The position numbers were made by a program, and so were the translations under genes. A DNA stretch of 64,000 bases from Pelomonas dachongensis (GTDB lineage Bacteria > Pseudomonadota > Gammaproteobacteria > Burkholderiales > Burkholderiaceae_C): positions 124,001 to 188,000 of the forward strand of contig NZ_JBIGHY010000005.1 of the NCBI RefSeq assembly GCF_043555865.1. The letters run 5' to 3'. This document shows positions 35,294 through 43,629 of the stretch, in pieces; the stretch's first letter is position 1; each line of letters opens with the position of its first letter. The notes beneath the pieces are model-generated. The model had not been told where the DNA came from, did no database searches, and saw only the letters and a list, made by a program, of their open reading frames with translations.

Positions 35294-38087
35294 TGTCACC
35301 GAGCGCGCGATCGGCCTGGTCCAGCAGCTCGGCAAAGCCCTGCCGCTGCGCCAGCTCCGCCGCTTCCAGCAGCAGCTGCCCCGCCTCGCGCGTGGGCAGC
35401 CCGCGCGCCTGCAGGAGCAGGCCCTCGCACAGCGGCTCCAGCAGGCCAGCGTCGCGCGCGATGCCCACCTGACGCGCGGCCGCGCCGGCATCCCCCGCCA
35501 GCAGTTCCAGCCTCGCCAAGCGCACCCGCAGCAGCGGATGCTGGCTGCGCAGCGCCAGCGCCGCCACACGCGCCAGCAGCGCCCGATCGGCGGCCAGGCC
35601 CCGCGCCTCGCGCACCACACCGCGCACCCAGCACAGCTGCGACACGCGCAGCGGATCGCAGCTGTCGGCCAGCAGCGGCTCGGCCACTGCGAGGTCGGCC
35701 TCGGCCAGATCCAGACAGCCGCTCTGCCAGTACAGCCGAGCACGGCGCGTCAACGCCTCGGCCTCGAACAGCGCCGAACCCTGCGCGCGCCCCAGTTCCA
35801 GCGCGCGGTCCAGCACGCCGCGCGCCTCACCGTAGCGGCCGGCGCTGGTCAGCGTGAGCCCCAGCACCAGCAGCGACAGCGTCTCGGTGTGCGCCACGCC
35901 ACGCCAGCTATCCAGGCTGCGCCGCGCCATCAGCTCGGCGCGCGGCAGGTCGCCCAGCGCCTGCAGCATGACGCCCAGGTCGTTCTCGATGGTCAGGCCG
36001 CGGCAGTAGTCGGGGTGGCGTTGCAACAACAGCTCGAAGGCATCGCGCGCCGCGCCGACTTGGCCGCCGAACCAGTGAATCTGGCCTTCAAAGCTCAGCA
36101 GCGAGGGCCGCTGCGGCGCCAGTTGACGAATCTGCGCCAGCAGCGCCCACGCGGCCGGGATGTCGGGCTCGCGCATCGCCAGCTCGATGAGCACCTCGCA
36201 GGCACCGCAGCGCTCGGCCAGCGGCAGGCGCGGCAGCAGCGGGCGCAGGCGCTCGGCCAGCGCGGCGGCGTGGGCCAGGTCGCCCGAGAACACCGCGTTG
36301 TCGATGAGGCCGGCCAGCGCCTGGCCCTCGATGTGCTCGCGCTGCGTCGGGTCGGCCACGGCGCCGGCCAGGTCCAGCACCTGCTGCAGCGCCTGACGGC
36401 CGGCCGGCAGGTCGTGCAGCAGCGCGCACTCGGCCAGGCTGAGACGCGCCTGCAGCGCCAGCGCCGGCTCGCGCGACTCAGCGGCGATGCGCTGCCACAG
36501 CGCCTCGGCGTCACCATAGCGGCCACGCAGCTTTTGCTGGGCCGCGCCGCGGTGCAACCACGCCAGCGCAGTCTGCGCTTCGCCAGCGGCCTCCCACAAC
36601 GCAGCCACGGCCAGCGGCTCGGCCGCGCCTTCGGGGCGCGCGCCGAGGGCCAGTGCGGCACGGCGGCGCAGCGCCTGGGCCTCGAAGGCGGGCAGCTGGG
36701 CCAGCACGGCATCGCGCACCAGGTCATGCCGGCATTGCAGGCCGCCCTGCGCGTCATCGCGCAGCAGCGCGGCGTCCAGCGCCTCGCGGGCAGCCGGCAG
36801 CAGCTCGGCATCGCCCACGGCGGCCACATGGCCCAGCACGACCAGCGGCACGGGCCGGGCCAGCACGGCGGCGGCGCCCACCAGGCCGGCCGCCGCCGCG
36901 CCCAGGCTGCGCCAGCGGCGCAGCAGCAGCTCGCGCACGCGCGGCGAAAGCGCCACGCCGTCGGCCCGCGCGCGAAGCAGCTCACCCAGCATGAACGCAT
37001 TGCCGTGGCTGGCCTGCAGCAGCGCGGGCGCATCTGCCGCCGCCTGGCCGGCCGCGCGCAGCAGCTGGGCGATGGTGTCCAGCGCCAGACCCGGCAGTGG
37101 CAGGCAGCGCAGGCGCTGGCCCTCCTGCTCCCGGGTCAGCCAGCGCTGGTGGTCGGGCGGCAGCTCCTCGCCGCGCGCCGCGCCGCGCCAGCGCAGGCGG
37201 CCGCGGTGTCCCACCAGCGCCAGCAGTTCCAGCGTCGCGGTGTCCACCCATTGCAGGTCGTCCACCAGCAGCACCGGCCCCAGCGCCTCCAACACGCGGG
37301 CCAGGCCCTCCTGCAGCCGCGAACGAGCGCTGAGCGCATCCAGCGGCGGCAGGGGCTCGTCGGGGGCCAGGTCGGGCAGCAGCCGGGCCAGGTCCAGCCG
37401 GTAGGCGGCCAGGCCGCGCTCGGGCTGGCGCAGCAAGGCGCGCAACAGGTCCAGCCGCGCCAGCAGCAGCTCGACGACCGGGCGGTACGGCATCTGCGCC
37501 AGGCCCTCGCGGCCCTGCAGCAGAGGCGCGCCGGCAAACGCGGCGTTCAGCACGCTGCTCTTGCCCATGCCTGCCTCGCCTAGCAGCACGACGGCGGGCG
37601 ACGCATCGATGCGCAGGCGGGCCAACAGGTCGCCGCGGCCGGGCAACGCAGCAGGCACAGTCGACGTGTCGCGGCTGTCGCGCAGCGGTTCGATGAAGGC
37701 GTCGGCCCAGTCCCAGAAAGCCGCGAAGCCGGCCATGCGGAAGCCCTGCAGCCAGTCGTGCGGCTGCAGACCATCAGCCTGGCCGGACTTCAACAGCGCC
37801 ACGTCGGTGGCCACCAGCAGCCGCACGCGGCTGCGCTCGGCCTCCAGCGCGTCCGGCGCGCCTAGCTTGTCCAGCAACTGGCGCGCGCGGTGCAGGTTGA
37901 TGCGCAGGTGGTGGCGGGCCTGCGCGGGTTCGGCGTCGGGCCAGAACAGCGCGGCCAGCTGCTCGCGGTCCACCCAGCGGCCCAGGCAGGCCAGGTGGAT
38001 CAGCAGACAGGCCGGCAGGCTGACGGGCAGGTGGACGTCACCCTGCCCTTCGGCCTGCCAGGCGGGAACGCCCAGCAGCTTCAGCAT
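35250..38087 (-). CDS. SARP-type transcriptional regulator with AAA ATPase and TPR region
   Basis: A 945-residue multidomain regulator. Residues 1-95 resemble the OmpR-like winged helix of SARP/AfsR proteins (LKLLGVPAWQ; LIHLACLGRWVDREQLAALF; HHLRINLHRARQLLDKLG). An AAA/STAND ATPase has Walker A GEAGMGKS at 170-177 and Walker B PVLLVDDLQWVD near 271-282. From about 500 it is TPR-like helical repeats. No C-terminal LuxR helix-turn-helix is present, so DNA binding should come from the N-terminus. STAND regulators switch by ligand- and ATP-driven oligomerisation. It lies downstream of the pectate lyase/PEP-CTERM genes on the same strand, separated by a strong hairpin, and may regulate them (inference). 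The 3' end overlaps serB. Confidence 0.8.
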   Translation of the reverse strand: MLKLLGVPAWQAEGQGDVHLPVSLPACLLIHLACLGRWVDREQLAALFWPDAEPAQARHHLRINLHRARQLLDKLGAPDALEAERSRVRLLVATDVALLKSGQADGLQPHDWLQGFRMAGFAAFWDWADAFIEPLRDSRDTSTVPAALPGRGDLLARLRIDASPAVVLLGEAGMGKSSVLNAAFAGAPLLQGREGLAQMPYRPVVELLLARLDLLRALLRQPERGLAAYRLDLARLLPDLAPDEPLPPLDALSARSRLQEGLARVLEALGPVLLVDDLQWVDTATLELLALVGHRGRLRWRGAARGEELPPDHQRWLTREQEGQRLRCLPLPGLALDTIAQLLRAAGQAAADAPALLQASHGNAFMLGELLRARADGVALSPRVRELLLRRWRSLGAAAAGLVGAAAVLARPVPLVVLGHVAAVGDAELLPAAREALDAALLRDDAQGGLQCRHDLVRDAVLAQLPAFEAQALRRRAALALGARPEGAAEPLAVAALWEAAGEAQTALAWLHRGAAQQKLRGRYGDAEALWQRIAAESREPALALQARLSLAECALLHDLPAGRQALQQVLDLAGAVADPTQREHIEGQALAGLIDNAVFSGDLAHAAALAERLRPLLPRLPLAERCGACEVLIELAMREPDIPAAWALLAQIRQLAPQRPSLLSFEGQIHWFGGQVGAARDAFELLLQRHPDYCRGLTIENDLGVMLQALGDLPRAELMARRSLDSWRGVAHTETLSLLVLGLTLTSAGRYGEARGVLDRALELGRAQGSALFEAEALTRRARLYWQSGCLDLAEADLAVAEPLLADSCDPLRVSQLCWVRGVVREARGLAADRALLARVAALALRSQHPLLRVRLARLELLAGDAGAAARQVGIARDAGLLEPLCEGLLLQARGLPTREAGQLLLEAAELAQRQGFAELLDQADRALGDISAAASATAPARPR

Positions 38088-38176
38088 GGCGCGCAGTGTG
38101 CCGTGGCGGCCTGGGCGGTCAAGCGCGAACCATCGAAAGCAGCAGCGATGTCATGGCGAGGCTCCGGGATACCGTT

Positions 38177-38208
38177 GAGACGCCCGCAGCATGCGGGGCG
38201 GGCGTCTC
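38177..38208. terminator. strong hairpin after the PEP-CTERM gene
   Basis: GAGACGCCCGC (38177-38187) and GCGGGCGTCTC (38198-38208) make a perfect 11-bp GC-rich stem with a 10-nt loop. It lies 21 bp after the PEP-CTERM stop and before the SARP gene. There is no T-tract, so it may pause or stabilise mRNA ends rather than terminate by itself. Confidence 0.55.
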
Positions 38209-38229
38209 TGCAGCGTCTCCGGCAGCCGC

Positions 38230-39009
38230 TCAGCGGCGTGCAGGGCGGCGGCGTGCCGCGGCCCACATCGCGCCCAGGCCAGTCAGCAGCAGCGCGAGGC
38301 TGGCGGGCTCCGGCACAGCGGCCACCGCAGCGGACGGTGCCAACAGCAGGTTGTCGATGGACACGCCGTAGTAGGCGTCGCGGTTGGTCAGCGTGAAGCC
38401 GGCGATGTCGGCCACGCCACCGGTGCGGGCAAAGGCATAGAAGCCGTCGTTGCGCCCGCCAAGGTCCACCGCCTCGATGAGGCTGCCGTCCAGCCGGTAC
38501 AGGTTGAGCAGCATGGCGCCGGCATCGGCGTCGCGCAGTTGCAGGCCGAGCGCATAGACCGGCGTGGCAAAGCGGGCCGATATCGCACCCGAACCGGTGG
38601 GGTCGCTGCCGTCGCTGTTCTGCGGGCCGATGCCGAACAGCGCGGCCCCGTCGGCGTCGCCGTAGTGGTAGGCACCCAAGTTGGCACCCGCCTCGCCAGC
38701 CAGCAGCGTCAGGCCTGCGGTGGGGCCGCCGAAGCTGAGGTCGTCGAACCAGTCCTGCGCGGCGAAACCGGCCCGCGGCACCTTGGCAATGGCCAGCTCC
38801 TGGCCGGCAAAGCGCTCGCCGAACTGCACACCACCGCTGCTCAGCAGGCCGTCGATGACGACGCTGTCGAAGGCACCGGGGGCCAGCGAGTTGAAGTTCA
38901 CCGTCGTGCCCCAGAGCGCGCCGTAGCCGACCTCGGCGGTGGGCGCGGCGTGGGCGCCGGCACAGGCCAGCGCCAGTGCGGCGACGAGATGTGTGATGCG
39001 TGATTTCAT
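38230..39009 (-). CDS. PEP-CTERM sorted exported protein
   Basis: A 259-residue secreted protein. A signal peptide covers about 1-21 (ALALACAGAHA). The C-terminus has VPEPASLALLLTGLGAMWAA followed by an Arg-rich tail, the PEP-CTERM signal cut by an exosortase. The body (VNFNSLAPGAFDSVVIDGLL; YALGLQLRDADAGAMLLNLY) looks beta-rich and has no catalytic motif I recognise. An exosortase/EpsH locus is implied elsewhere, usually linked to exopolysaccharide. The pectate lyase gene ends 25 bp upstream on the same strand, so the two probably share a transcript. Confidence 0.88.
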   Translation of the reverse strand: MKSRITHLVAALALACAGAHAAPTAEVGYGALWGTTVNFNSLAPGAFDSVVIDGLLSSGGVQFGERFAGQELAIAKVPRAGFAAQDWFDDLSFGGPTAGLTLLAGEAGANLGAYHYGDADGAALFGIGPQNSDGSDPTGSGAISARFATPVYALGLQLRDADAGAMLLNLYRLDGSLIEAVDLGGRNDGFYAFARTGGVADIAGFTLTNRDAYYGVSIDNLLLAPSAAVAAVPEPASLALLLTGLGAMWAAARRRPARR

Positions 39010-39034
39010 GGGCGTTGTTCCTTGGCTGCGCCGC

Positions 39035-41389
39035 TCAGCGGCCGCCGCCGACGATGGTGACGTTGTCGAAGTCGGCCGTGACGACCGTGCCGTTGTTGCC
39101 CGACGAGAGCGCCAGGCCGACGTACAGCGCCGCGGCGCTGCTGCTCAGGTTGGCCGGTGTTCGCTCGGTCCAGGTGACGCCGTCGATGGACGCGGCCTGG
39201 AACACCGCGTTGCCTGCACGGCGCACGCGCACCCAGACCGGCACGGTGGACGTCGAGAAGCCGCTGATGCTGGCCTTGTTGTTGGCGTTGATGGCGGCAC
39301 GGATGTCGCCGCTGGAGGCATAGCGCGCAGTCCACGCATAGGCCGGCGTGCCGCTCACGCCTTCCGATGCCACGATGCCGGCACGGGCCGAGTCAGCGCT
39401 GCCGCCCTGGCTGACGATGCGCGCGGTGAACGTGAAGTCGCCCGTCAGCACCGTGTACTTGAAGTTGAAGGCGTAGGGGCTGCCGGTGTTGACGACGCCG
39501 GCACCGGCCAGCGTGTAGCGGCCCGTGGCCGCGTCGTAGCTGGCGGCCGGCACCGGGGCCGTGACCACGCTGCTCATCAAGCTCTCGCCACTGCCGGCCG
39601 TGCAAGGCAGCGTGGTGGTGCAGGCCGCGCCGGGGACCCCGGGTGCCGGAGCGGGCGGTGGCGCCGGCGGTGTTGGTGTCGGCGCGGGTGCAGGGGGCGG
39701 GGTCGGGGTGGGCGCCGGCGAAGGCGCGGGCGAACTGGGCAGCGGCGCCGGCACCGGGCCGCTCACCGCATACAGGCCCAGGCGCCCCGCCCCCGACGAG
39801 GCCTGGATGGCGCCGCGTGCGGCGTCCGCGCTGCGCAGCGTGTAGGCATACGGCGGCACCCAGTTCTGCGCCACCGGCAGGCCTTCGCAACCCTGCAGCT
39901 GCACGTCGATGACGCCGGCCATGGGCTTGCCATCGTCGCCCTTGTCGCTGATGAAGCGGTGGCCCGCGCTGCGGAAGCTGATGGCCTGCTTGCCACCGGC
40001 CAACTTGCCACAGACCTCCTTGGGCTTGAGCCCGGTGAACTCGTAGAAGTTGTTCTCGGCGATGACGTCGGACTGGTAGCGCACGTCCAGCCCGGAGCCG
40101 AACTTCTTGTCGGCATCCTCGGTCGTCGTGCTGCCAGTGACGAGGTTGTTGTACATGTGCAGCTGGCCGAAGCGCACCAGCGGCAGGCGGCTGTAGGGGT
40201 GGTCCCACCAGTTGCCGGTCATGGTCACGTGCAGGCGGCCGGCGTCGCTCCAGGCGCGGCCGGAGTCGCCGTTGCCCACCAGCGTGGTCTTGTGGTGCTT
40301 GCTGAACACGCTGTTGGACACCGTCACGTAGTCGCTGCCGCGGATGATGTCCAGCGCGCCGTCATGCCGCGTGTCGCTGGACAGCGATTCGGGCGTGTCG
40401 CCGTCGCTGATCGTCACGTGGTCGATCCAGATCTGCTGGCCGCGCGTGATGGCAATGCCGTCCATGTAGGCGTTGTCGCTGTCCTCGGGGTTCACGTCCC
40501 AGGGCGTGTCCAGCTGTAGGTTGCGCAGGATGATGTTGCGAGTCCAGGTCGGAAAGAGTTCCGGGTCCTTGCCATCTGCCACCCACCTCTTGAAGTCGGC
40601 CTCGGCGCCGGCCGACGTCGTGGCGGCCTCGATGCCGATCAGGATCTGAGTGCCGGTGATGCGCGCCGGGCGTCCGTTGCTATCGTTGATGCCCACCAGC
40701 GTCGTGTTGGACGGGATGGAGAAGCTGCCGCCGTTCTTCTGGTCCAGAAAGCCCGTGTACTCCTCGAACACCGTGTTGTTGTCGCGCCAGCGGAAGTCGA
40801 TGTGGCCCACGATGCGAATGATCTTGGGCTCGTTCTTCGCCTCGCGCAGCGCCGCCAGCAGCTGCTCCTTGTTGAACACTGTGTAGACGCGGTTGGCGGC
40901 GGCTGACGAGCCGCCGGTGACCAGCACCTTGCCCTTGCGCGACTGGCCATGCCAGCCGATGTCGGGCGCCGTCTCGCGCTCGAAGGTCAGCACGCCGTTG
41001 GTGGGGTCGACTGTGGCGAACTGCCAGGCCGGCAGGCGCGGTGCGGCGCGGTAGTTGTTCGGGTTGTGCAGCCCGCTGATGGTGGTGGGCGCGGCGTAGC
41101 TGCGCGTGCCGACGTCGAACAGCAGCGGCGCGGTCGGGTCGGTCAGGCTGACGGCGTCGATGACCGGTACCGGTGGCGGCGTCACCGGACGCGGCGTGCG
41201 GGCGGCCTGCGCCTTCGCCGTGGCGCTGTCGCCGGCGGCAGTATCCAGCCGGCCCGCGGTAGCCGCGGTGCTGGCCTGTTGCGTGGTGGCGAGCGGGGCG
41301 GTGGCGTCCTGACCGCCACCGCACGCGGCCAGCAGGCCGAGCGAGATGGATGAGGCCAGCAGGCCGCGCGTGGGCTTGCGTGAGGTCAT
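39035..41389 (-). CDS. pectate lyase family 1 lipoprotein with C-terminal domain
   Basis: A 784-residue cell-surface enzyme. The lipobox LAAC with Cys23 follows a signal peptide. The parallel beta-helix of polysaccharide lyase family 1 spans about 130-530. It includes IWIDHVTISDGD (calcium-site region), DGALDIIRGSDYVTVSNSVF and HPYSRLPLVRFGQLHMYNN, which carries the family's conserved RxPxxR-type arginine block. A Pro/Ala/Thr linker of about 35 residues leads to a 180-residue beta-sandwich-like C-terminal domain (SYDAATGRYTLAGAG; FTARIVSQGGSADSARAG), seen in secreted glycan enzymes. It cleaves polygalacturonate by beta-elimination, which suggests contact with plant material. It is the first gene of the pectate lyase-PEP-CTERM unit. 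Confidence 0.92.
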   Translation of the reverse strand: MTSRKPTRGLLASSISLGLLAACGGGQDATAPLATTQQASTAATAGRLDTAAGDSATAKAQAARTPRPVTPPPVPVIDAVSLTDPTAPLLFDVGTRSYAAPTTISGLHNPNNYRAAPRLPAWQFATVDPTNGVLTFERETAPDIGWHGQSRKGKVLVTGGSSAAANRVYTVFNKEQLLAALREAKNEPKIIRIVGHIDFRWRDNNTVFEEYTGFLDQKNGGSFSIPSNTTLVGINDSNGRPARITGTQILIGIEAATTSAGAEADFKRWVADGKDPELFPTWTRNIILRNLQLDTPWDVNPEDSDNAYMDGIAITRGQQIWIDHVTISDGDTPESLSSDTRHDGALDIIRGSDYVTVSNSVFSKHHKTTLVGNGDSGRAWSDAGRLHVTMTGNWWDHPYSRLPLVRFGQLHMYNNLVTGSTTTEDADKKFGSGLDVRYQSDVIAENNFYEFTGLKPKEVCGKLAGGKQAISFRSAGHRFISDKGDDGKPMAGVIDVQLQGCEGLPVAQNWVPPYAYTLRSADAARGAIQASSGAGRLGLYAVSGPVPAPLPSSPAPSPAPTPTPPPAPAPTPTPPAPPPAPAPGVPGAACTTTLPCTAGSGESLMSSVVTAPVPAASYDAATGRYTLAGAGVVNTGSPYAFNFKYTVLTGDFTFTARIVSQGGSADSARAGIVASEGVSGTPAYAWTARYASSGDIRAAINANNKASISGFSTSTVPVWVRVRRAGNAVFQAASIDGVTWTERTPANLSSSAAALYVGLALSSGNNGTVVTADFDNVTIVGGGR

Positions 41390-41797
41390 GGCTTGTCTCC
41401 TGGGCGCGCAACGTCGGCGCGCGTTTGTTTGTTGTGCATGCCGCTCCCGCGCCGCCCGTGCGCAGGCACGAGCCCGCCCCGCACCCGGCCCGTCATGTGC
41501 CAGGCGCAGAGCGCATCAGCGGTCGAAAACGGCGAGATCGGCAGCAGGCCGCGAGGGTTGTGACGTCCGGGCGGCACCGGCTCGCCGGACGTCAGCGCGT
41601 GAGCGGGCACGGCAGGTGCACCGCACTGCATCGGCCGTCGAGACCGACAGCCACCCGGCGGTGGCGGTCACTGATCTCGGCTCGTCGAGCAGATGGAACA
41701 GTGTTTCGTTTTTGAATCCCTAGGTCAACGCCGGGCTTTCCCTGGACTCCCGCGAACGCGGGAGCGGGTCAGCCCTGAGCTTCGTCGACGCGGGCTT
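41390..41797. other. pectate lyase upstream region, no gene
   Basis: This 408-bp gap upstream of the pectate lyase gene holds no supported gene. It contains a 10-bp perfect inverted repeat at 41561-41594 and a compact hairpin CTCCCGCG-AA-CGCGGGAG at 41747-41764, which lies 34 bp past the stop of the S4 gene and may mark its transcript end. Confidence 0.5.
41561..41594. repeat. 10-bp inverted repeat upstream of pectate lyase
   Basis: TGACGTCCGG at 41561-41570 and its exact reverse complement CCGGACGTCA at 41585-41594 are separated by 14 bp. It lies about 170 bp upstream of the pectate lyase ATG. It could be a bipartite operator or an RNA hairpin in a long leader. Confidence 0.6.
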
Positions 41798-42019
41798 TCA
41801 GCCGGCAGCCGCCACGCGCACGCGCTGGCCGGCGAAATCGACAACCTGGCCGGCGCGCATCTTGGCGGTCTTGCGCAGCTCGACCTGGCCGTCCACACGC
41901 ACCTCGCCGGCGGCGATCAGCGTCCGCGCCCGGCCGCCGCTGTCGGCCAGACCGGTGGCCTTCAGCAGCTTGTCCAGTTCGATGTACTCACCGCGAAGTT
42001 CCAAGGCGATTTCTTGCAT
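41798..42019 (-). CDS. S4-domain RNA-binding protein
   Basis: A 73-residue protein consisting of one S4 RNA-binding domain: YIELDKLLKATGLADSGGRA, then EVRVDGQVELRKTAKMRAG and a basic VVDFAGQRVRV. It is similar to YbcJ/Hsp15-like small S4 proteins that contact rRNA or tRNA. The ATG at 42019 lies inside the 3' end of the universal stress gene (32-bp overlap), so the two are probably translationally linked. Confidence 0.88.
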   Translation of the reverse strand: MQEIALELRGEYIELDKLLKATGLADSGGRARTLIAAGEVRVDGQVELRKTAKMRAGQVVDFAGQRVRVAAAG

Positions 42020-42875
42020 GCACCGGATTCTGGCAGGGCAGCGGCGCGGCACGCTCCGGCCAGGGCCAGATCAGCAGGTCGCAGCGCATGTGCCGCAGCA
42101 GCCGTCCCGCCGTGCTGCCCAGCAGCAGCTCCAGCCAGGCCGGGCGCCGGCTGCGGCCGGCGATCACCAGTTCGGCGTCGCCATGCTCCTGCTGCACCAG
42201 GATCTGCCGCGCCGGGTCGCCGCGCCCCAGCGTGTACATCAGCCGGTTGCGGCGCGCATCCAGCACGTCGCTGAGCCGCTGCAGGTGGCGGCGACCCTGT
42301 TCGTCCAGCATCCTGCGGTACGCCCGCAGCGCCTGCGTCGTCGCCTGCGCGGCACGCAGCTGGCCTTCGTGGCGGGAATCGATGACATGAAAAAGCTCCA
42401 GCGCGGCGCGAGGCGCCAGCGCGGTCGCTGCGCGCAGCAGCGCCGTGGCCGGCGCTGGTGAGGTACCCAGCGCCACCAGCAACCTAGCGTAGGGCCGGCT
42501 GGCCGGGTGGCGCACCACCAGCAGCGGACAGGGCTGCCGCCACAGCAGGCGCAGTGCCAGCAGGCTGGCAGACCACGGAAAGCGCCCGGCCGCCGGCGGG
42601 GGCCAGCCCATCACCAGCAGGCCGGCCTGGGCCGCGGCGGCCTGGCGCAGGTATGGGGGGGCCAGCGAACCCAGCACGCGGACGGACAGGCGGTGGCGGC
42701 GCGCGAGCATCGCTGCATAGCGCGGCAGGCGCTCGGCCACATCGGGCGGGCCGCTGCCGGCCAGGTGGGCCACGAGCAGTTCGCGGCCATGCTGACGGGC
42801 CAGCAACACGGCGCGCTGCGCGGCGAATTCCGCGGCTTGGGAGAAGTCGGTGACGATCAGGATGGAGCTTGGCAT
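41988..42875 (-). CDS. tandem-domain universal stress protein
   Basis: A 295-residue UspA-type protein with two domains. The first starts SILIVTDFSQAAEFAAQRAV, with ALLARQHGRELLVAHL. The second begins near residue 130 (YARLLVALGTSPAPATALLR) and ends GDAELVIAGRSRRPAWLELLLGSTAGRLL, the GxxGRSxxxxxxLGSxA-type nucleotide-binding motif partly kept. Domain 1 lacks that motif. Such proteins respond to stress in the cytoplasm; the target is unknown. Its stop codon lies inside the S4 gene. Confidence 0.82.
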   Translation of the reverse strand: MPSSILIVTDFSQAAEFAAQRAVLLARQHGRELLVAHLAGSGPPDVAERLPRYAAMLARRHRLSVRVLGSLAPPYLRQAAAAQAGLLVMGWPPPAAGRFPWSASLLALRLLWRQPCPLLVVRHPASRPYARLLVALGTSPAPATALLRAATALAPRAALELFHVIDSRHEGQLRAAQATTQALRAYRRMLDEQGRRHLQRLSDVLDARRNRLMYTLGRGDPARQILVQQEHGDAELVIAGRSRRPAWLELLLGSTAGRLLRHMRCDLLIWPWPERAAPLPCQNPVHARNRLGTSR

Positions 42876-42958
42876 GGGACGGATCTAGGGCTGCGCCGCG
42901 CAGGGGCGGCTCGCGGCCTGCTGCGGCAGGCCGGACGGAAGGGCGTGGCGGGGCAGGC

Positions 42959-43375
42959 TCAGCGGCTGAAGTCGCCGTTGGCCTCGGGCTGGTAAGGGAG
43001 CGCCTGGATGCACAGGCTGCCGAGCGCGCCGTGGCCGGCCTGCCAGCTGACCGCTTCGCCGACGGTGCGGCCCAGCAGGCTCAGGCCCACCGGCGACAGC
43101 ACCGAGATGCGCCCCTGCTCGGGGCGGGCCTCGGCCGGATAGCACAGGGTCAGGCGTTGCCGCTGGCCGGGCTGCGGGCCCAGGACGTCGACCTCGGAGT
43201 TCATGGACACCACGTCGGCCGGAAGCTGCGGCGACGGCAGAAGCTCGGCGGTGTCGAGCAAGTCCTGCAAGGGCTTGTACGCCGTCGACGCGGCACCCAC
43301 CAGCAGGCTCAGGCGGCGGTGGTCCAGTTCGCTCAGCAGGCGCTCGGCGCCCGGTTGCGGGGAGGGGAAAGACAT
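42959..43375 (-). CDS. rnk: Rnk-type nucleoside diphosphate kinase regulator (GreA/GreB C-terminal fold)
   Basis: A 138-residue protein with an N-terminal helical segment (LLSELDHRRLSLLVGAAS) and a C-terminal GreA/GreB-type domain (VVSMNSEVDVLGPQPGQ; ISVLSPVGLSLLGRTVGEAV). Rnk lacks the Gre acidic coiled coil and binds RNA polymerase without cleavage-factor activity. The ATG at 43375 is preceded by GGGG/AGGG-type purines; longer starts add no conserved sequence. Confidence 0.83.
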   Translation of the reverse strand: MSFPSPQPGAERLLSELDHRRLSLLVGAASTAYKPLQDLLDTAELLPSPQLPADVVSMNSEVDVLGPQPGQRQRLTLCYPAEARPEQGRISVLSPVGLSLLGRTVGEAVSWQAGHGALGSLCIQALPYQPEANGDFSR

Positions 43376-43500
43376 GGCTGCACCTCGATCAGGGCCAGGC
43401 CGCCGGACATAGCTCGGCAACGGCGGCACGGCATCGCGCGGGCTGTGGGCCCGGCGATCAAGGTTGCGCTACTTGGGGGAGAGGAAGGGGATCGCCGGGC

Positions 43501-43614
43501 TCAGGAATCTGCGGCCGGGCGCTGGAAGGCCACGGCCGCACGCAGGCCTGCCACCGTGTCGGCGGTCGGCGCGCTGCGTTGCTGGCGGGCGAGGTTCTTC
43601 ATCACGGGCCACAT
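43501..43614 (-). CDS. small open frame downstream of the TPP enzyme gene
   Basis: A 37-codon frame starting 15 bp after the upstream gene's stop, MWPVMKNLARQQRSAPTADT then VAGLRAAVAFQRPAADS. A second ATG at 43602 would give 33 residues. It sits in otherwise empty sequence on the strand of its neighbours. I do not recognise it, and there is no clear ribosome-binding site; it may be spurious. Confidence 0.3.
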   Translation of the reverse strand: MWPVMKNLARQQRSAPTADTVAGLRAAVAFQRPAADS

Positions 43615-43629
43615 TGTGCCCCATGCGCT

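Noticed and set aside
35538..37583. A 681-codon plus-strand open frame opposite the SARP-type gene
   Set aside because: Gln/Arg/Ala-rich antisense translation; the minus-strand frame has Walker motifs and TPR-like repeats.
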